Source of the DNA: Dipteris shenzhenensis
Lineage: Eukaryota; Polypodiophyta; Polypodiopsida; Gleicheniales
Reading direction: 5' to 3' (one strand)
DNA length: 64,000 bases
NCBI GenBank assembly: GCA_047967505.1
Contig: CM106538.1
The notes below the pieces were generated by a model. It was not told where the DNA came from. It saw only the letters and a list, made by a program, of their open reading frames with translations, and did not search any database. Positions 46,575 to 58,583 of the stretch are shown here, piece by piece. Position 1 is the first letter of the stretch. Each line of letters starts with the position of its first letter. A program made the translations under genes and the position numbers.

Positions 46575-47757
46575 AGCATTTATAGAGAACTATGTAGTAG
46601 GTTGCCGGATTTGTCAGGTTACTAAGGCTGAACGCCTTAGAAGCGCGGGCTTATTACAGCCTTTACAGATTCCAGGTAATAAATGGGAAAGTATTTCCAT
46701 GGATTTTATTACTGGTTTGCCTCGAACACGCAAGGGTCATGACTCTATTTGGGTCATAGTCGACCGTTTGACAAAAATGGCTAGGTTCTTACCTACTAGA
46801 ACAACTATTTCAGCTGTTCAGTTGACTCACGAGTTTGTGGACCACTTGTTCAAGCTGTATGGTTTGCCATCTGACATAGTCAGTGACAGGGACTCAAAGT
46901 TTACAAGTAACTTTTGGACACTTGTATTTGAGAAGTTGGAAACTACTCTAAGTATGAGTTCCTCGGATCATGCACAATCCGATGGCAGTACAGAGAAGGT
47001 CAACCAGTTGGTTGAAGACATGCTTCGGGCATATGTATCTAAGAGACAGTCTTCATGGGAAGATTATTTACCTATGATTGAATTTGCTTACAACAGTGCA
47101 AAGCATTCTAGTACAGGTAACAGTCCTTTTCTGCTTATGTACGGGTTTCAACCTAAGTCACCAGTTATGGTTGGATTAAAAGGAATTCAAAATGATGCTG
47201 CTAAGAATTTCTTGCTAGATATGCAAGACATGTTGCAGTTTGCCAAGGAGTCTATTAGAAGTGCCCAAGATCGGGACAGATATTATGCTAATAGACATCG
47301 TTCACCTAGAGAGTTCTCTGAAGGAACGATGGTATATTTGAGAATTCCTAAGGAATCCAAGAGCCTAAGTACTGGTTTGGTTCCGAAATTATCCCCCAGA
47401 TACTGTGGCCCATTCAAGGTCATTAAAAGAATTGGACCAGTTGCATATCGACTAGAATTGCCTCCTGATGTTAAAGTACATCCAGTCTTTCATGTCAGTA
47501 GACTGAAAGAAGTATTGGGTGCAGATTATCAACTTGTTTCTCCTCATGAGATTATAGAAGTTACAGATTTGACTTTTATTCCTCACGAACCTGAATCTAT
47601 TCTTGAATTTCGTGAAAGACAGATTCGAAATCGTACTATCACGGAATACAAGATTAAGTGGAAGGATCGTGTTGAGGAGGATGCAACATGGGAGACATTA
47701 AAAAACCTCCAAAGAACATTTCCGGATTTCTTAGCGAACTCAGGAGTGAGTTCTTAG
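46575..47757 (+). CDS. gypsy integrase core and chromodomain, plus-strand copy
   Basis: Sequence resumes with FIENYVVGCRICQVTKAERL, the second half of the zinc domain, so this copy lacks the first His residues that were left at 44541. The DDE core is intact (SMDFITGLPRTRKG, IVSDRDSKFTSNF, SDGSTEKVNQLVED), as are the GPF module and chromodomain (KWKDRVEEDATWETLKNLQ). It ends with TAG at 47755. A methionine-started frame runs from 46699. It cannot be translated in frame with RT because the inverted segment lies between. Confidence 0.88.
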
Positions 47758-47770
47758 AGGTGGGGGAGTA
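47758..47770 (+). promoter_or_regulatory. Polypurine tract
   Basis: AGGTGGGGGAGTA directly before the 3' LTR primes plus-strand cDNA. The reversed copy lies at 45051-45063. Confidence 0.8.
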
Positions 47771-48292
47771 TGTCATGTGCACGGATTGGTATCTGACGTG
47801 TACTAGGTACACAGAACTAGCTCAGGTTAGCCTGGGGAGGCTTAGAGCTAGGCAGGCTTGATTCTCGGGTTGAGTGGCAAGGGTACGAACTATTTATAGG
47901 TCTTCGCTATTTTTGGCGCCGGGGCCCGAGTCTATAAAAGAGGCCCAGGGGGTTCAGTTCTTAGTGTGCAGTTGGGAGCAAGACTAGTTCCCAGGTGCTA
48001 GGTCTGATCCTGGATTGAGTCGCGGACACGCGCCTGCATCTTAGCGTAGCCCAAGGCCCAGTGACAGATCCAGGGCTTCACAGCGCCACCTGGTGGTATG
48101 GGACACCAGGCTGGTTTGGATCTGATTGGGAGTTCGTGCCAGTAGCTCAGCTCGTGGCTCGGAGGGGACATCTTCTGATTCGGGATCACATCCTGTAGAT
48201 GTCACGGTTGGGTGGTGAGCAGCCTGCTCAGATCTGATGTTGTGTGTGGTTGTTTTGCAGATCAAGGGTTTCAGGAGTGCTGGGACGTGTCA
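47771..48292 (+). repeat. 3' LTR of the young gypsy element
   Basis: 522 bp, with TATA at 47933-47940, followed by the TSD TATAT. Confidence 0.95.
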
Positions 48293-48297
48293 TATAT

Positions 48298-49560
48298 GGG
48301 GGTTTCTAATGTTAACAATGTGTGTGTTGATGAGGGGCCAAAAATCTGATATAGCTTGTTGTGAACATGCTGAAAAGTGCAGCAGCAGTCGTGTGTTGCA
48401 TTGTGTGGAAAGGATATTCAGGTTGATTGTGCGATGCAGAAGGGAGATGGTGATATGCCATACAGGGTATTTGATGGTCGCACAAGGAGGGCTGAGCATA
48501 CAGTTTACAGTTAAGTTGTTGTCGGTGTATGCATGTGGGTTGTTTTTTAGGGTCTTCGTTTGTTGATGGCTGGAGCAATGAAGGATGTGGAGGGATATAG
48601 CTTGTTGTGAACATGCTGAAAAGTGCAGCAGCAGTCGTGTGTTGCATTGTGTGGAAAGGATATTCGGGTTGATTGTGCGATGCAGAAGGGAGATGGTGAT
48701 ATGCCATACAGGGTATTTGATGGTCGCACAAGGAGGGCTGAGCATACAGTTTACAGTTAAGTTGTTGTCGGTGTATGCATGTGGGTTGTTTTTTAGGGTC
48801 TTCGTTTGTTGATGGCTGGAGCAATGAAGGATGTGGAGGGTACCTTGGGGGAAAGTTTGACGAGTTTCATGTCGAAGAAATGTCCCATGTTGGGAGGTAG
48901 TGTTTGATGTTGAGGTTAGGCAGATGTGAGGTGGGATTGATGTTGGAGTGCATGTGGTACGGGTGTTGTATGCTCTGGAAAGGTCTATAGCTTAGGCAGG
49001 CTCAGTGATAGTCCTTGTGGAGGAGCGTTACAATGCTTTGGAGGTCTCAGTGATAAGGCTTGCATGGAGTAGTCAACTTGTGCCTGTGGGAGAATCACTC
49101 GGAGATTAGCACTTGGAGGCTTGCATTTGAAGACGTGGGCAATATTTGGATTTTGTAGATGCTGAGCACGCATTGCATACTCTGCTAAAGGCCATCTAGG
49201 GTGTTCAACAATTTTTAGTCACACTAGTGTGAGAGGTAGTGCTGGGATGTAAGTCCACCTCTGCTATGGAGTCAAGAGGAAGGTGGGGTGTCACAAGAGC
49301 TTTTCAATGTGACCCGTTTCATGTCAATCGGGTTACGAGAGCAAGGTATAATTATGCATGGTCAAATTCCGGTCAGATTTACGAAATTAAGATTTTGTGT
49401 AAATGAGATAGGGGGAACTATCTAGAGAGTTGGAGGTTGTGAGGATACCTCTTGCGAAAGAGGATGATGTTGTACGTTATGCGGGTGTGAATACTCTGTG
49501 TACTGTTTAGTGCATCTTTTTTTGGAGTTTTTGTTGTGGCCTCCTTCACCCTTACTTGCA
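48298..49560 (+). pseudogene. Decayed transposon-like region, right part
   Basis: Continues the sequence interrupted at 39628. Frames are short and broken. No catalytic domain is recognised. Two tandem copies of a 246-bp unit form its first part. Confidence 0.4.
48348..48839 (+). repeat. Tandem duplication, 246 bp x 2
   Basis: Units 48348-48593 and 48594-48839 appear identical except for one A/G difference (ATTCAGG versus ATTCGGG). Long mirrored ORFs in this stretch are caused by the duplication. Confidence 0.95.
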
Positions 49561-49689
49561 TCCTGAGGCAGAGAATGCAAAAATTAAAAATTAAATTGTC
49601 ACTACTAGCAAATGTTCTGTACTTCTCTAATCATACATAGGATGAAAGTACAATTCAACGATCAAGAAGCGATGATTAGATCAGAAGAC

Positions 49690-49985
49690 ATAATTGCTGC
49701 CAGGGGAGATTGAGGAAGATGGCCTCTATAAGATCAGTGCTTGTTTGCCTGAGAGGACTAAGTTCCAAGTTTTGGCATGAGAGGTTCAAGCACATCAACT
49801 ATTTTACTTTGTAAGGGATGTGGAAGGCATGGATGATGGATTGCCTACCACAGATAGCAGATGCTTCAAATGTCTACTGAGATGGCCACGTTCAAGGGTA
49901 GGACTCTACTAGAGCTGGTTCACTTTGACATATGCAAGAACATGACCACTGACTGGGTCTTTATTAAGGTCGGAATAGTTTTTGA
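49690..49985 (+). pseudogene. Ty1-copia gag-pre-integrase fragment
   Basis: In shifting frames the sequence reads LYKIS, then FWHERFKHINYFTL, then a GLPQIADASNV-like block and TLLELVHFDICKNMTT. This is the order of the copia gag-pre-integrase and early integrase domains (LWHxRxGHIN, GLPxI, LELVHSDxCGPM). It is short and badly decayed. Confidence 0.65.
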
Positions 49986-51085
49986 ATCATTTGGGCTTAT
50001 TGTTTGGCCAAAATACACAGGTTTATTGTTTTGAATCATTCATGCTTGCCACTAGGCAAGGGTGGTGATGTCAATGTGGTTGATCCCATAAATCTCTCTG
50101 ATGATAACCCATGATGATTAGGTTTTAATTTCTTACCGTACAGGTCAATCCTCAAATCGATGCTATGGGTTGTTAGTTACTTGCAGGAGTCCTATTCTTT
50201 TGGATCCAATAAGTAGCCATGCACACGATGGAAGATTAATAAAATTTAGTATCACACCATTGTGGTAAACACAGATCCTACCCATTAAAGATATGTAAAA
50301 TTTAGGATCTTGTCCATGCAACCCTATTGCATAGCCATTCCAGAAAGGCATGTAGTCTTGTGTTGTGGTGTGGTGTGTTGTGGTATGATGTTACAAGTTC
50401 GTGCTCATATACAAGTGATAGTGGTTCTTTGTGGGAAAACTTTTATCACCTTCTAGTCTCTCCCACTTAACATTGATGCAGTAAAGAACAGAAGGAACAA
50501 AGCTCGTCACTTGGGAAAACAAGAGCACATAAATTGAAAGGTTCATTTTGTCTGTGCTAAGAACTAACTGTAGCTTCTTTCAAAACAATAGGTGGAAGAT
50601 GTATGAAGCAAATGAGCTAGTTGAGGCATGCCTTAAAACAATAGTCAATAAGGATGCATAAAAAGTTTTAAAGAAACCCGTAATTGGCTAACAAAAGCTC
50701 AATGAAAAAATGAAGACAATTTTTAGACAATTGGCCTAAATCCAGAAATCAAACCTGCACACTTTTCAGCATATAATAAATTTTGAGACCATGGGTTGTC
50801 AGATGGATTTTCAATCAAACAATTTGAAAGTTTTCCTTTTGAATGTTATCTGAAACATCCATATGTTCTGAATTCTTATCAGGAGTGGGTAGCTGATGAA
50901 GGTCAAACATTTGATCTATTGATAGATATTAAGGGCAACAGTCCCTCCATTATAGGGTTAGAAGCTCATGTAAATCCAGCCCTAATTAATTAACCTTGGC
51001 TACACCTGGCTAAATATAATTATTATATACATGCAGAATTAAACTCATTTGTAAGACCATTTTCTTATATAAGATTCATAATTAT
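49986..51085. other. Intergenic, nothing recognised
   Basis: No gene or clear repeat. A short frame at 50796-50993 has no recognisable motif. Confidence 0.55.
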
Positions 51086-51087
51086 GT

Positions 51088-52960
51088 TCACGCATGTCCT
51101 TGCGATTTGCGTAGGTAGGGTTCCACTATGCATGAGTGCACATGGTCCCACCGCCAAACCTTGACAAGCTTAGGCCCCATTGTCACTTGTAAGCATTTGT
51201 AGAACTCAACTAATAGCTCATCTTCACCTAGGGTATAAGCATCAGCAGTTTCTTTCAGTTCCTTCACGGACGGGCTCTTCAAGATGATAGCAAAGACTGA
51301 AAATTGTGAAACATTATCTTTGAAGGAGACAGCTAAATTCTGGTCATCTTTTTTGAATTGGGACCTCCTCATTAGCTCTTTACCATTTGCAATTTTTGGT
51401 TGGCCTGTCTATTGTCCCTGCCCACTATTCTCTAACATAGACTCTAAATTCATTAAATCTAATTTGCTCTTAGATTCTGAGGTCCCTTTTAACTGCCCCA
51501 AGTTCCTCCTGCACTTGAATATCACCTTGTTTGGCTTTAGCCTCCAAATCCTCTATTGTGCATTTAATCGTGTCCCCCCTCAGATTTGATTTTTTCTTTG
51601 AGTCTTGTGGGTTCTTTTAATATTCTTTGAGTACTCTCTACTCCCTCACCCCAAGAGTCCGCAACAGTTCTAAAGACAAGCAAAAGTTGCATCCCAAGCT
51701 AAGTTTATTTGATCCTAGATACTCTTAAGTTGAAAGAGATGTGGATCAGCTTTAAACCAAGAGGAGGCACTTTTACCTTTTCCAAAATAACTGACAAGAT
51801 AATAGGCTTGTGCTTTGAGAGGGTTAGAGATGAATAAACCTAAGAAGTATGGCAAATTCATGTCTAGTAGGTGTTGGGCTTAAGTAAACCCTGTTCAGCC
51901 CAGCCTCCCTCTTGTTTTCCCCTATTTGTTTGTTACACCAAGTGAATATGCTAGCAGTACCAGCATCAACAAATTGGTGGGTGTCTTTAAGGTCTTCCCT
52001 GAAACTCAAAACTTCTGACAATTGAGGCTTTTCTCAATCATCTATCAGCCTCCTAATAGTACCATACTACCAGTAACCTCGTTTAGAGAATCCCAATTCT
52101 ATTTTCTACTTTTGACCCAGTGGGGGCATAAATAGAAGCCAAAGTGAAGAGCATTTTTTAAATTTTACATTGAAGTGCTACCCACCTATTTGCATCATCC
52201 TTTCTCTCTTTCAAAATGGTCAGTTAGCCCACAGGCATTCATTGTGAGAAAGGAAGTGGGCTTATCATTTAGGTAAACCAGCTGCTCCTTTGACCTAAGA
52301 AATCAAACTTGCTTGACCTCATTTTCTTCCTCCAGTTTCTCGTGAATCCACTCGTCAATTTCTCTATCAACAACAGCCTCAAAGGCTTTCTAAAAAAGAA
52401 CAGGGTGGGCTCAAGTGTTTATAATGCAGAAGAACTCTCAGCTTTCCTTCTTTAGCCTTTGAAGGATTTGAACTAGCAGAGACATGACCCTTGCTCTCCT
52501 TGACAATCCACTTGGTTTTGTCTACACATGGAGGAGGCTGAGGGTCTTTTGCTGGCTTATTCTTTCCCTTTCTCTGAGGGCAGTCCCTGACAATGTTCCT
52601 TGTATGAGCTAGGAGGAGTTTTATACACCAAGGGATGTTCCTTGTAGATCTCCCCATTTTTGGTCATGATCACAAGGGTGTCAGGCAACTCTTCAGCTAG
52701 ATGTAGCTGGGCACAAGCTTGTGGACTCCACTAGAAGTTAATAAATTGCTCCTTTTCAACTTTACAACTTCTCCCAAGTTGCCACAGAACTTGGAAGCTT
52801 GATTGCAAAGAGAGAAGGGAAAGTCAAGGAGTTCCACCCACCCATGGATTCTAGTGGACCTGGGTTTATCTGCAGAAAATTTTGGAGTCCACATTTCAAG
52901 GTATAAAGGCTAGTTTCTCCAGGTCCACAGGCCCTGGTGCATGGATCCATAAGCATGTTT
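51088..52960 (-). pseudogene. LINE fragment: ORF1 end and endonuclease, minus strand
   Basis: From the right, ORF1 pieces read RIHGWVELLDFPFSLCNQAS (DUF4283-type region, near 52840) and NIVRDCPQRKGKNKP (end of a zinc knuckle, near 52580). An endonuclease piece reads ASIFTWCNKQIGENKREAGLNRVYLS (51880-51960). A linker-like piece at 51088-51372 contains GEDELLVEFYKCL, resembling the GxDGLPxEFYK motif before RT. The RT domain is missing, so both ends are incomplete. It resembles the LINE at 23131-28475 in domain wording but is a separate insertion. Confidence 0.72.
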
Positions 52961-55583
52961 TCTTTTTGAAAAAGAAAGAAACAATAGCCTTTCCTCAGAA
53001 GTCAAACACTAGTAACTATGAAACCATTTTATATCCAATTACTGCGCACACAATTTTCAATGTATGCAGTCGGGGGACTTGAGCCTGAAAAGACATTTTG
53101 CACAAGGTATTCATAGGCATCATGTGTACTTGTTCTTCAGCTTGTGCATTGAAAAAGGCTTCAATGATTTAAATGACCGCAATTGAATTTATCCAATATG
53201 GATTTGCACATCAGTGGAAGAACTCAAGTTGCCATCAAAAGGATGAATCAAACTACAAAACGTTTTTGAACACTAACTAGGAACTACCACATGTAGGTAC
53301 TAACTAACAGACCAGATACTTCTACATGCAATTACTAACTGGGAGCTCTCACATGCATATACGACTTAGCAGACTAGATACTTTTACTTAGGAACTACAG
53401 ATATAGTGCACTATCATTTGACTCCTCTCCCTTAGATGATACACATTCCAAACCTAAGAGCAAAAGGGCACGTTGCAAGAGATTGTGGCAAGGTGAAAGC
53501 TAGATAGTTTGAGGGTGATAAATTTTGAGCACGAATCACTACATGCCTGCAGTTGAATTTACTCACTATACAATTTTGTAGAAGTTGATGAGATGTGACC
53601 ATCCAAGCAAGGTTGGTTATGTTGTGAGTGATTAAATTGCATTGTATATTCATTTTTGTTATTTGAAGTATAGATTTTGCATGCCAAATACCTCGTCTTG
53701 ACAATGCCTATGATGAATAATAACCTTCATCGACATAAGTCGAAAGCCTTGCAATGTTTATTATGTGTACAATCATGTCATGATGGCACATGAAAAGAAA
53801 CACTCAATGCGGGATCAATGGGAAATTGCTTGCATTGCCTTAGACTTTGATGAAATTGTAAATATCTCCCGTTACACTTTGGAGATAGTATCTTCTTTAT
53901 AATCCTCTTTTCATCTTGATCTTGTTCGGTTGTACTTATAGGTGCATTGGTGCTCGATTGTAATTATTTTGCTAGCTCTTTTTTAGAAATCATCCTTGAG
54001 AAAAACACGTCTCCGCCTCCTAGAATGAGTGCATGAGTTTCTTTGTTTCATCAATAATTGGCCTAGTGTGATATTGCCTCCAACATTAGCTGTCCCTTAC
54101 CATCATCAACCTGGGCATGTAATCTTGATGCTGCTTGATACAAGCTATGCCTAGAAACTTGAAGAACTCTTCAGATGTTGGATACGAGAATGCTCCCATT
54201 AGAGTTCATCAACATGTAGAATTCACATTTCTTTAAAAATAACTCATCTTTGGACGTTGGCTACTTCACATTGGCCAATGTGCCGCGGAAATTCTCTATG
54301 AGTCATGCTTGAACCTCAACTATTTCTCTTGATGAACAATATCAAATGCAGCTAGGAATCGATGCACATTTTGCATCAGTAGAAATTATTTAAACGAATT
54401 AATTCATCTACTACATTAGTTTTCCATCAATTTGGTACAACCCTCATTTCCAATTCTATCATTGGTTGGAAGCATGGGTACTGAGCTAGTTTGGCAGCCA
54501 AGAAAGTCAGCCTGTAAAGACTAATAAAGCATCAACTTTTTTCTTAAGAGGGAAAAATACATTTATTATATGAAGCTAACTTTGGTGGTTAGTCGCTTGC
54601 GCATAGAAGAGTACTTTAGGGTGCAAGACTAGAACACACAGTATAGCTAACCTCTTGGATAGTTATTAAAAAAGACATGACTATAAATATGATCTAAAGT
54701 TTTGGAATGGGATTGGCATGGAAATTGACTAAATTAATAGCTTTATAGGCTATCCATAATGCCAGAAAAGAAAAAAATAGTTGGTAGCATCAAGGGCTAC
54801 TGGACTATGCAACTTGTTGCACGCTTATGAGTAAATGACTAGATAGTGTGGCTTGGAAGTCTATTGCATGAGTCAAATCGTCTCAAAAAACTATGGTGAC
54901 CATGGTACATGAATCGAAAGGCAACACATCTATGTCAAAAATTAGAGCAAACTTCTAATCTATGGCAATTCATTGGCTAGTATAATAGTACTTAGCTTGC
55001 TACCTGTCCACCAATGTCTAGGAGTTTCTCTCTTTCTCCATTTTTTAAATGCTGGTTGGTCATGTCATTCTTTATAGCAGACTAATGGGGGATGGTGTAG
55101 ATTTTTGATGCCCCACCCAAGAAAACATTTTGAAGTGAATGAGAACTTCCGGTGAGTTCAAAAATTGGATCCTTTTGAAATAAGCACAAAATATGCTAAG
55201 GAAAGGTTGTCATTAGCAATGTCCATGGACATGCTATTTTATGCACGTTAATGGGACTCCATCCTATAATAAGTAGCTTGTGTTGGGTATTTGTAAAAGA
55301 AAAGTCTCCATTTTGTGCAATATCAAATATCATTTGGAGAATTTCTACAATTTTTTTTGATATAATACATGCATATAGTGAGCATGGTTGTGGTCCTTCA
55401 AGCTTGAACAACATGTATTTGTTAAGAGCCTAATGTTGCACATCACATGTGGAATATTTACTAGTCCATGCACTCAAAATGGAAGTATCGCATCGTATAG
55501 GAGTTGGACCTATTTATGGAAGACAATTATCAATGCCAATTTAATAGATTTTCTCATTGCAATTAGGATAAGTGATACATGGA

Positions 55584-55675
55584 ACAATGTGCTAGGAGAT
55601 AGTTGTATAAAACAAAATCATCTTCAAAAACAATGTGCTAGGAGATTGTTATACAAAACAAAATCATCTTCAAAA
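55584..55675. repeat. 46-bp tandem duplication
   Basis: Two copies of a unit starting ACAATGTGCTAGGAGAT and ending ATCATCTTCAAAAA, with only a few differences. Confidence 0.85.
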
Positions 55676-57025
55676 ATTATCTTAGGGTGTTGGTATGATT
55701 ATCAATGTATTATAATGTTTTTCAAAGGATAAAAAGAAGAGTTAAAAATGGAAACAAATGAAACAATACACTATGTTAGCCACAAATGAATGTATTTAAA
55801 TATGCAAATATATTCATCCATATCCACACATTTACCATAGGAGATTAAAACATAAACAACATAGGGATAAGCATTGTTTTATTCTAGCACGCCCGCTCAA
55901 TAACTAATTGGAATGGGACTAGCTTGATTGCAACTTTTATGTTTTACAAATTAACCTACCTAATCTTTTAAAGATATCAACAATTTTGGAACTCAATTCT
56001 CATAAATGAAAAGCCTTTCTCCTCTTGAATTTCATTTCAATGATCTCAAGCATTAGAAATAACATGTATGTAGAGTGGTCTAGATGTGAATAAGGAAATC
56101 AACCCCATCCGCTCCAACAAATGTGTGTACAAGTTTTTTTTGGAGCAGATGTACATTGTGGGCCAATTAGTAATCTCTCCTTGTTGTACACTCCTATGGT
56201 CTATCTACTACTCATGTATGCATTTACTTTGTCATAATTTCAAAACTTACGGTCTAGCTTGCTAGGTGAGATTGACTGAGCAAAGATCTTGTGTCAACCC
56301 TCTTTACTTCAAGTTCCTTCTTTGGAATGCGTGATGAAGATTTAGGGTCTCGTTTCTTTTGGTCATGACTCTATTTTCAACTCTCAAATTCATTGGTTGT
56401 GTATCTCAAATTGTTTGACTATTTTCAAATCAAATTCACAGACTGTGTGTCAGTCTCACCCTCTCTTGACTATGTATTAGTTCTTTTTATGGATTCTCTA
56501 CTTCCCTTGGACTATGTGTCCTTGTGTCAAGCTTATGATCACATGATTAAAATTTTGTTTCAAACACTATGTGTGGGGGGGGAAGAGGTGAGTGCCCCTT
56601 GTCTATTACACTTTTGGATTTTTTTTTGAAAGTTTTAGCTTGGGAGGTTCTTTTTGTTCCTTTATACAATATATCTTTAGGTTGAGTGTGAGAGGTTCTT
56701 TCTATTCCTTTACACATACTATCTTCTTCAAGGTTACAAGAGCCCCAATGGGTCTTTTCTTTCAAGTAAAGGAGTCTTTTTGAAATTTTATGATGAATTT
56801 CAAGAAGGCTACCAATTTAGAGAGACCATGAATAAGAAATATGGAAAGAGGATAGCTCAGCGAGAAGTTTGCTTGTTTGAGAGAAGTTGGAAAGAGATGA
56901 AGCTCAAAGCCGATCTGGGTGTAGCTTATAGGAACTAGAGAGAAAGATACCAAAGACGTTTGAAGAAGATTTTTTTCTTGAAGCAAGCAATGCTTGTTGA
57001 GTGGCAGTCCTAGTAGAACAAATGC

Positions 57026-57119
57026 AGCTTAGGAGGTTTGACTGACCAAGACCATCAGAGGAAGTCAAGTGTAGCTTAGGAGGTTTAACTGACCAAGACT
57101 ATCAGAGGAAGTCAAGTAA
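57026..57119. repeat. 47-bp tandem duplication
   Basis: Two copies of a unit starting AGCTTAGGAGGTTT and ending GAGGAAGTCAAGT, with three or so differences. Confidence 0.85.
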
Positions 57120-57559
57120 ATCTATCAAGAAAAGATTACACATTCAAAGTGAACACAAACTATGGGTGTAAGCAAGATAGACTAGCAGTTTGGGCTAGCC
57201 CACTATAGAGCTCTATGAAGGAGGTTGTTTAAAAAGGAAATCTCATATGATATTAGGAGAAGGTGAATCTGATGGTAGCTAGAGAAAGGGATTGAGAGCA
57301 AGCAAAGGCTTGTTGAGAAGATAGCTTGGACCATGTGGAAGCTATGCATCTACTCAAGGAGGCTCTGAAGCAAAATCTAGGAGCTCTAGTAGGAGGCCAT
57401 ATGTTGAAATTGAGCAAATCTTTATAGGAAACACTCAAGAACCTGGGTCTTGAAAGGATTTTAGAGAGGGAAATTCACAATGCATGTAGAGTAGATGCTT
57501 GTTGCAGCAACAAGGAAGGGTCAAAATGGTAGATTGAGAATGTAAGTAGAAGAAAGGAG

Positions 57560-57652
57560 TGGCACAAAAAGAGCGTCTTGGTGTGATGACATCTTGGATC
57601 CTTCAATTTGATGGAGCTTACAAACCTTCGACCAAGGCTGCTGGCGTGGGTG
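57560..57652 (+). pseudogene. gypsy RNase H fragment
   Basis: A short frame reads WILQFDGAYKPSTKAAGVGV, matching the start of the Tat-like gypsy RNase H (W-x-L-x-FDGA...GAGVV). It stops abruptly where the inverted 577-bp repeat begins, so it marks a breakpoint. Confidence 0.6.
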
Positions 57653-58229
57653 TGCTAAACATGACCAGCCAACACATGCGCATCATCATGCAACAGTGGA
57701 GCATGACCACCATTTGCCACTGCACACATAGCCACAACCTTGGCTGCTATCAAGGTGTCCACTACTTGCAAAATCTACTGATTATCACAATCCTCCATGG
57801 GAACTAACAAGCCTCAATTCGCACTTGGCCTAGTGCTCTCTGGCTCCCCAACATCAACAGACAGATGTATACTGGCATCTGAAAATTCAGCACTCTTTAA
57901 GGCATCTATGGCTTCTTACAAACCACTTCAATCATGCCACTATCACACATTTTCGCGTCTCGTTCTTCCTCAACATGCTTCAAAGAATCCACAAGCATAG
58001 CTTCCAACGTCCTCTGATTTGTTGCTCTTTTTCTACTTTGCAAGCCTCAATGCATATTTGAATACCTTAGGAGTCCCCCCCGTGCACCAGCCTTTTTAAA
58101 GCACTTCACCATGCACTCACGAACATGAGAAATTTCTGTTGCTCTATAGAGCATAACGTTATGTGAGGGCCTGTCACTGCAAGTGCAAAAACCAGGCTAC
58201 CTCAAAGTTCCACCTGAGATCCCAAACTG
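57653..58229 (-). repeat. Inverted copy of the BED-like transposon segment
   Basis: Reverse complement of 38969-39545 at about 98% identity. It is bounded abruptly by a gypsy fragment on the left and by the C-rich start of the next LINE on the right. Confidence 0.93.
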
Positions 58230-58583
58230 CTACCAGCCCCCCGCCCCCTCCTGCCCCCCTGCTGCGGCGCAACGCTGCCCCCCCTTTTCTCCCCCTCCTT
58301 CCTCGCCTCTCCTCCCCACCCCCTCTCGTGCGGCGCTGCCACACCTCTTCCCTTCCCCCTTCCTCTCACCCTCCCTGCGCTGCGCTGCCCCCCCCCCTTA
58401 TTTCTCCTCCTCCTTCCCTCCGCCACCCGCCCCTTCGTCACCACCTCTCCCCCCCCGCTTCCCCGTACCTCTCCATCCCTCCCTCTTCCCTTCCCCGCCT
58501 CCGTACCAATCCCCCCATCCTTGTCTCTTCCGTTTCCTTCTCTTTCCCCTGACTTTGGAGTGTTCGCAGTTTGTCAGTGCAGT
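58230..58583 (+). promoter_or_regulatory. C-rich leader, probable LINE 5' UTR and internal promoter
   Basis: The plus strand has many runs of four or more C (one of nine or so near 58390), separated by T-rich spacers and very poor in purines. The minus strand is therefore G-run rich with quadruplex potential. LINE 5' UTRs carry internal promoters; that role is inferred. Confidence 0.5.

Larger units (their letters stand above)
39629..48297 (+). mobile_element. Young Ty3-gypsy chromovirus with internal inverted duplication
   Basis: The element spans 39634-48292 with the target duplication TATAT on both sides (39629-39633, 48293-48297). LTRs are 517 and 522 bp, differing by eight transitions and one 5-bp indel. 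Order: LTR, primer-binding site, about 1 kb of structured leader, gag, protease, RT, RNase H and N-terminal integrase. Next comes an inverted segment (44542-46574) holding a reversed LTR and reversed pol 3' half, then plus-strand integrase core and chromodomain, polypurine tract and 3' LTR. The gag-pro frame carries four TAG codons and a one-base deletion precedes RT. It cannot encode a full polyprotein but has intact LTR promoters. Confidence 0.95.
52961..57555. other. Gene-free AT-rich DNA
   Basis: I see no supportable gene over about 4.6 kb. Only two short tandem duplications, listed separately, stand out. Confidence 0.55.

Noticed and set aside
48290-48824. Long minus-strand ORFs of 151-170 residues with internal repeats
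   Set aside because: The repetition is the 246-bp tandem duplication read in an open frame; no recognisable domain.
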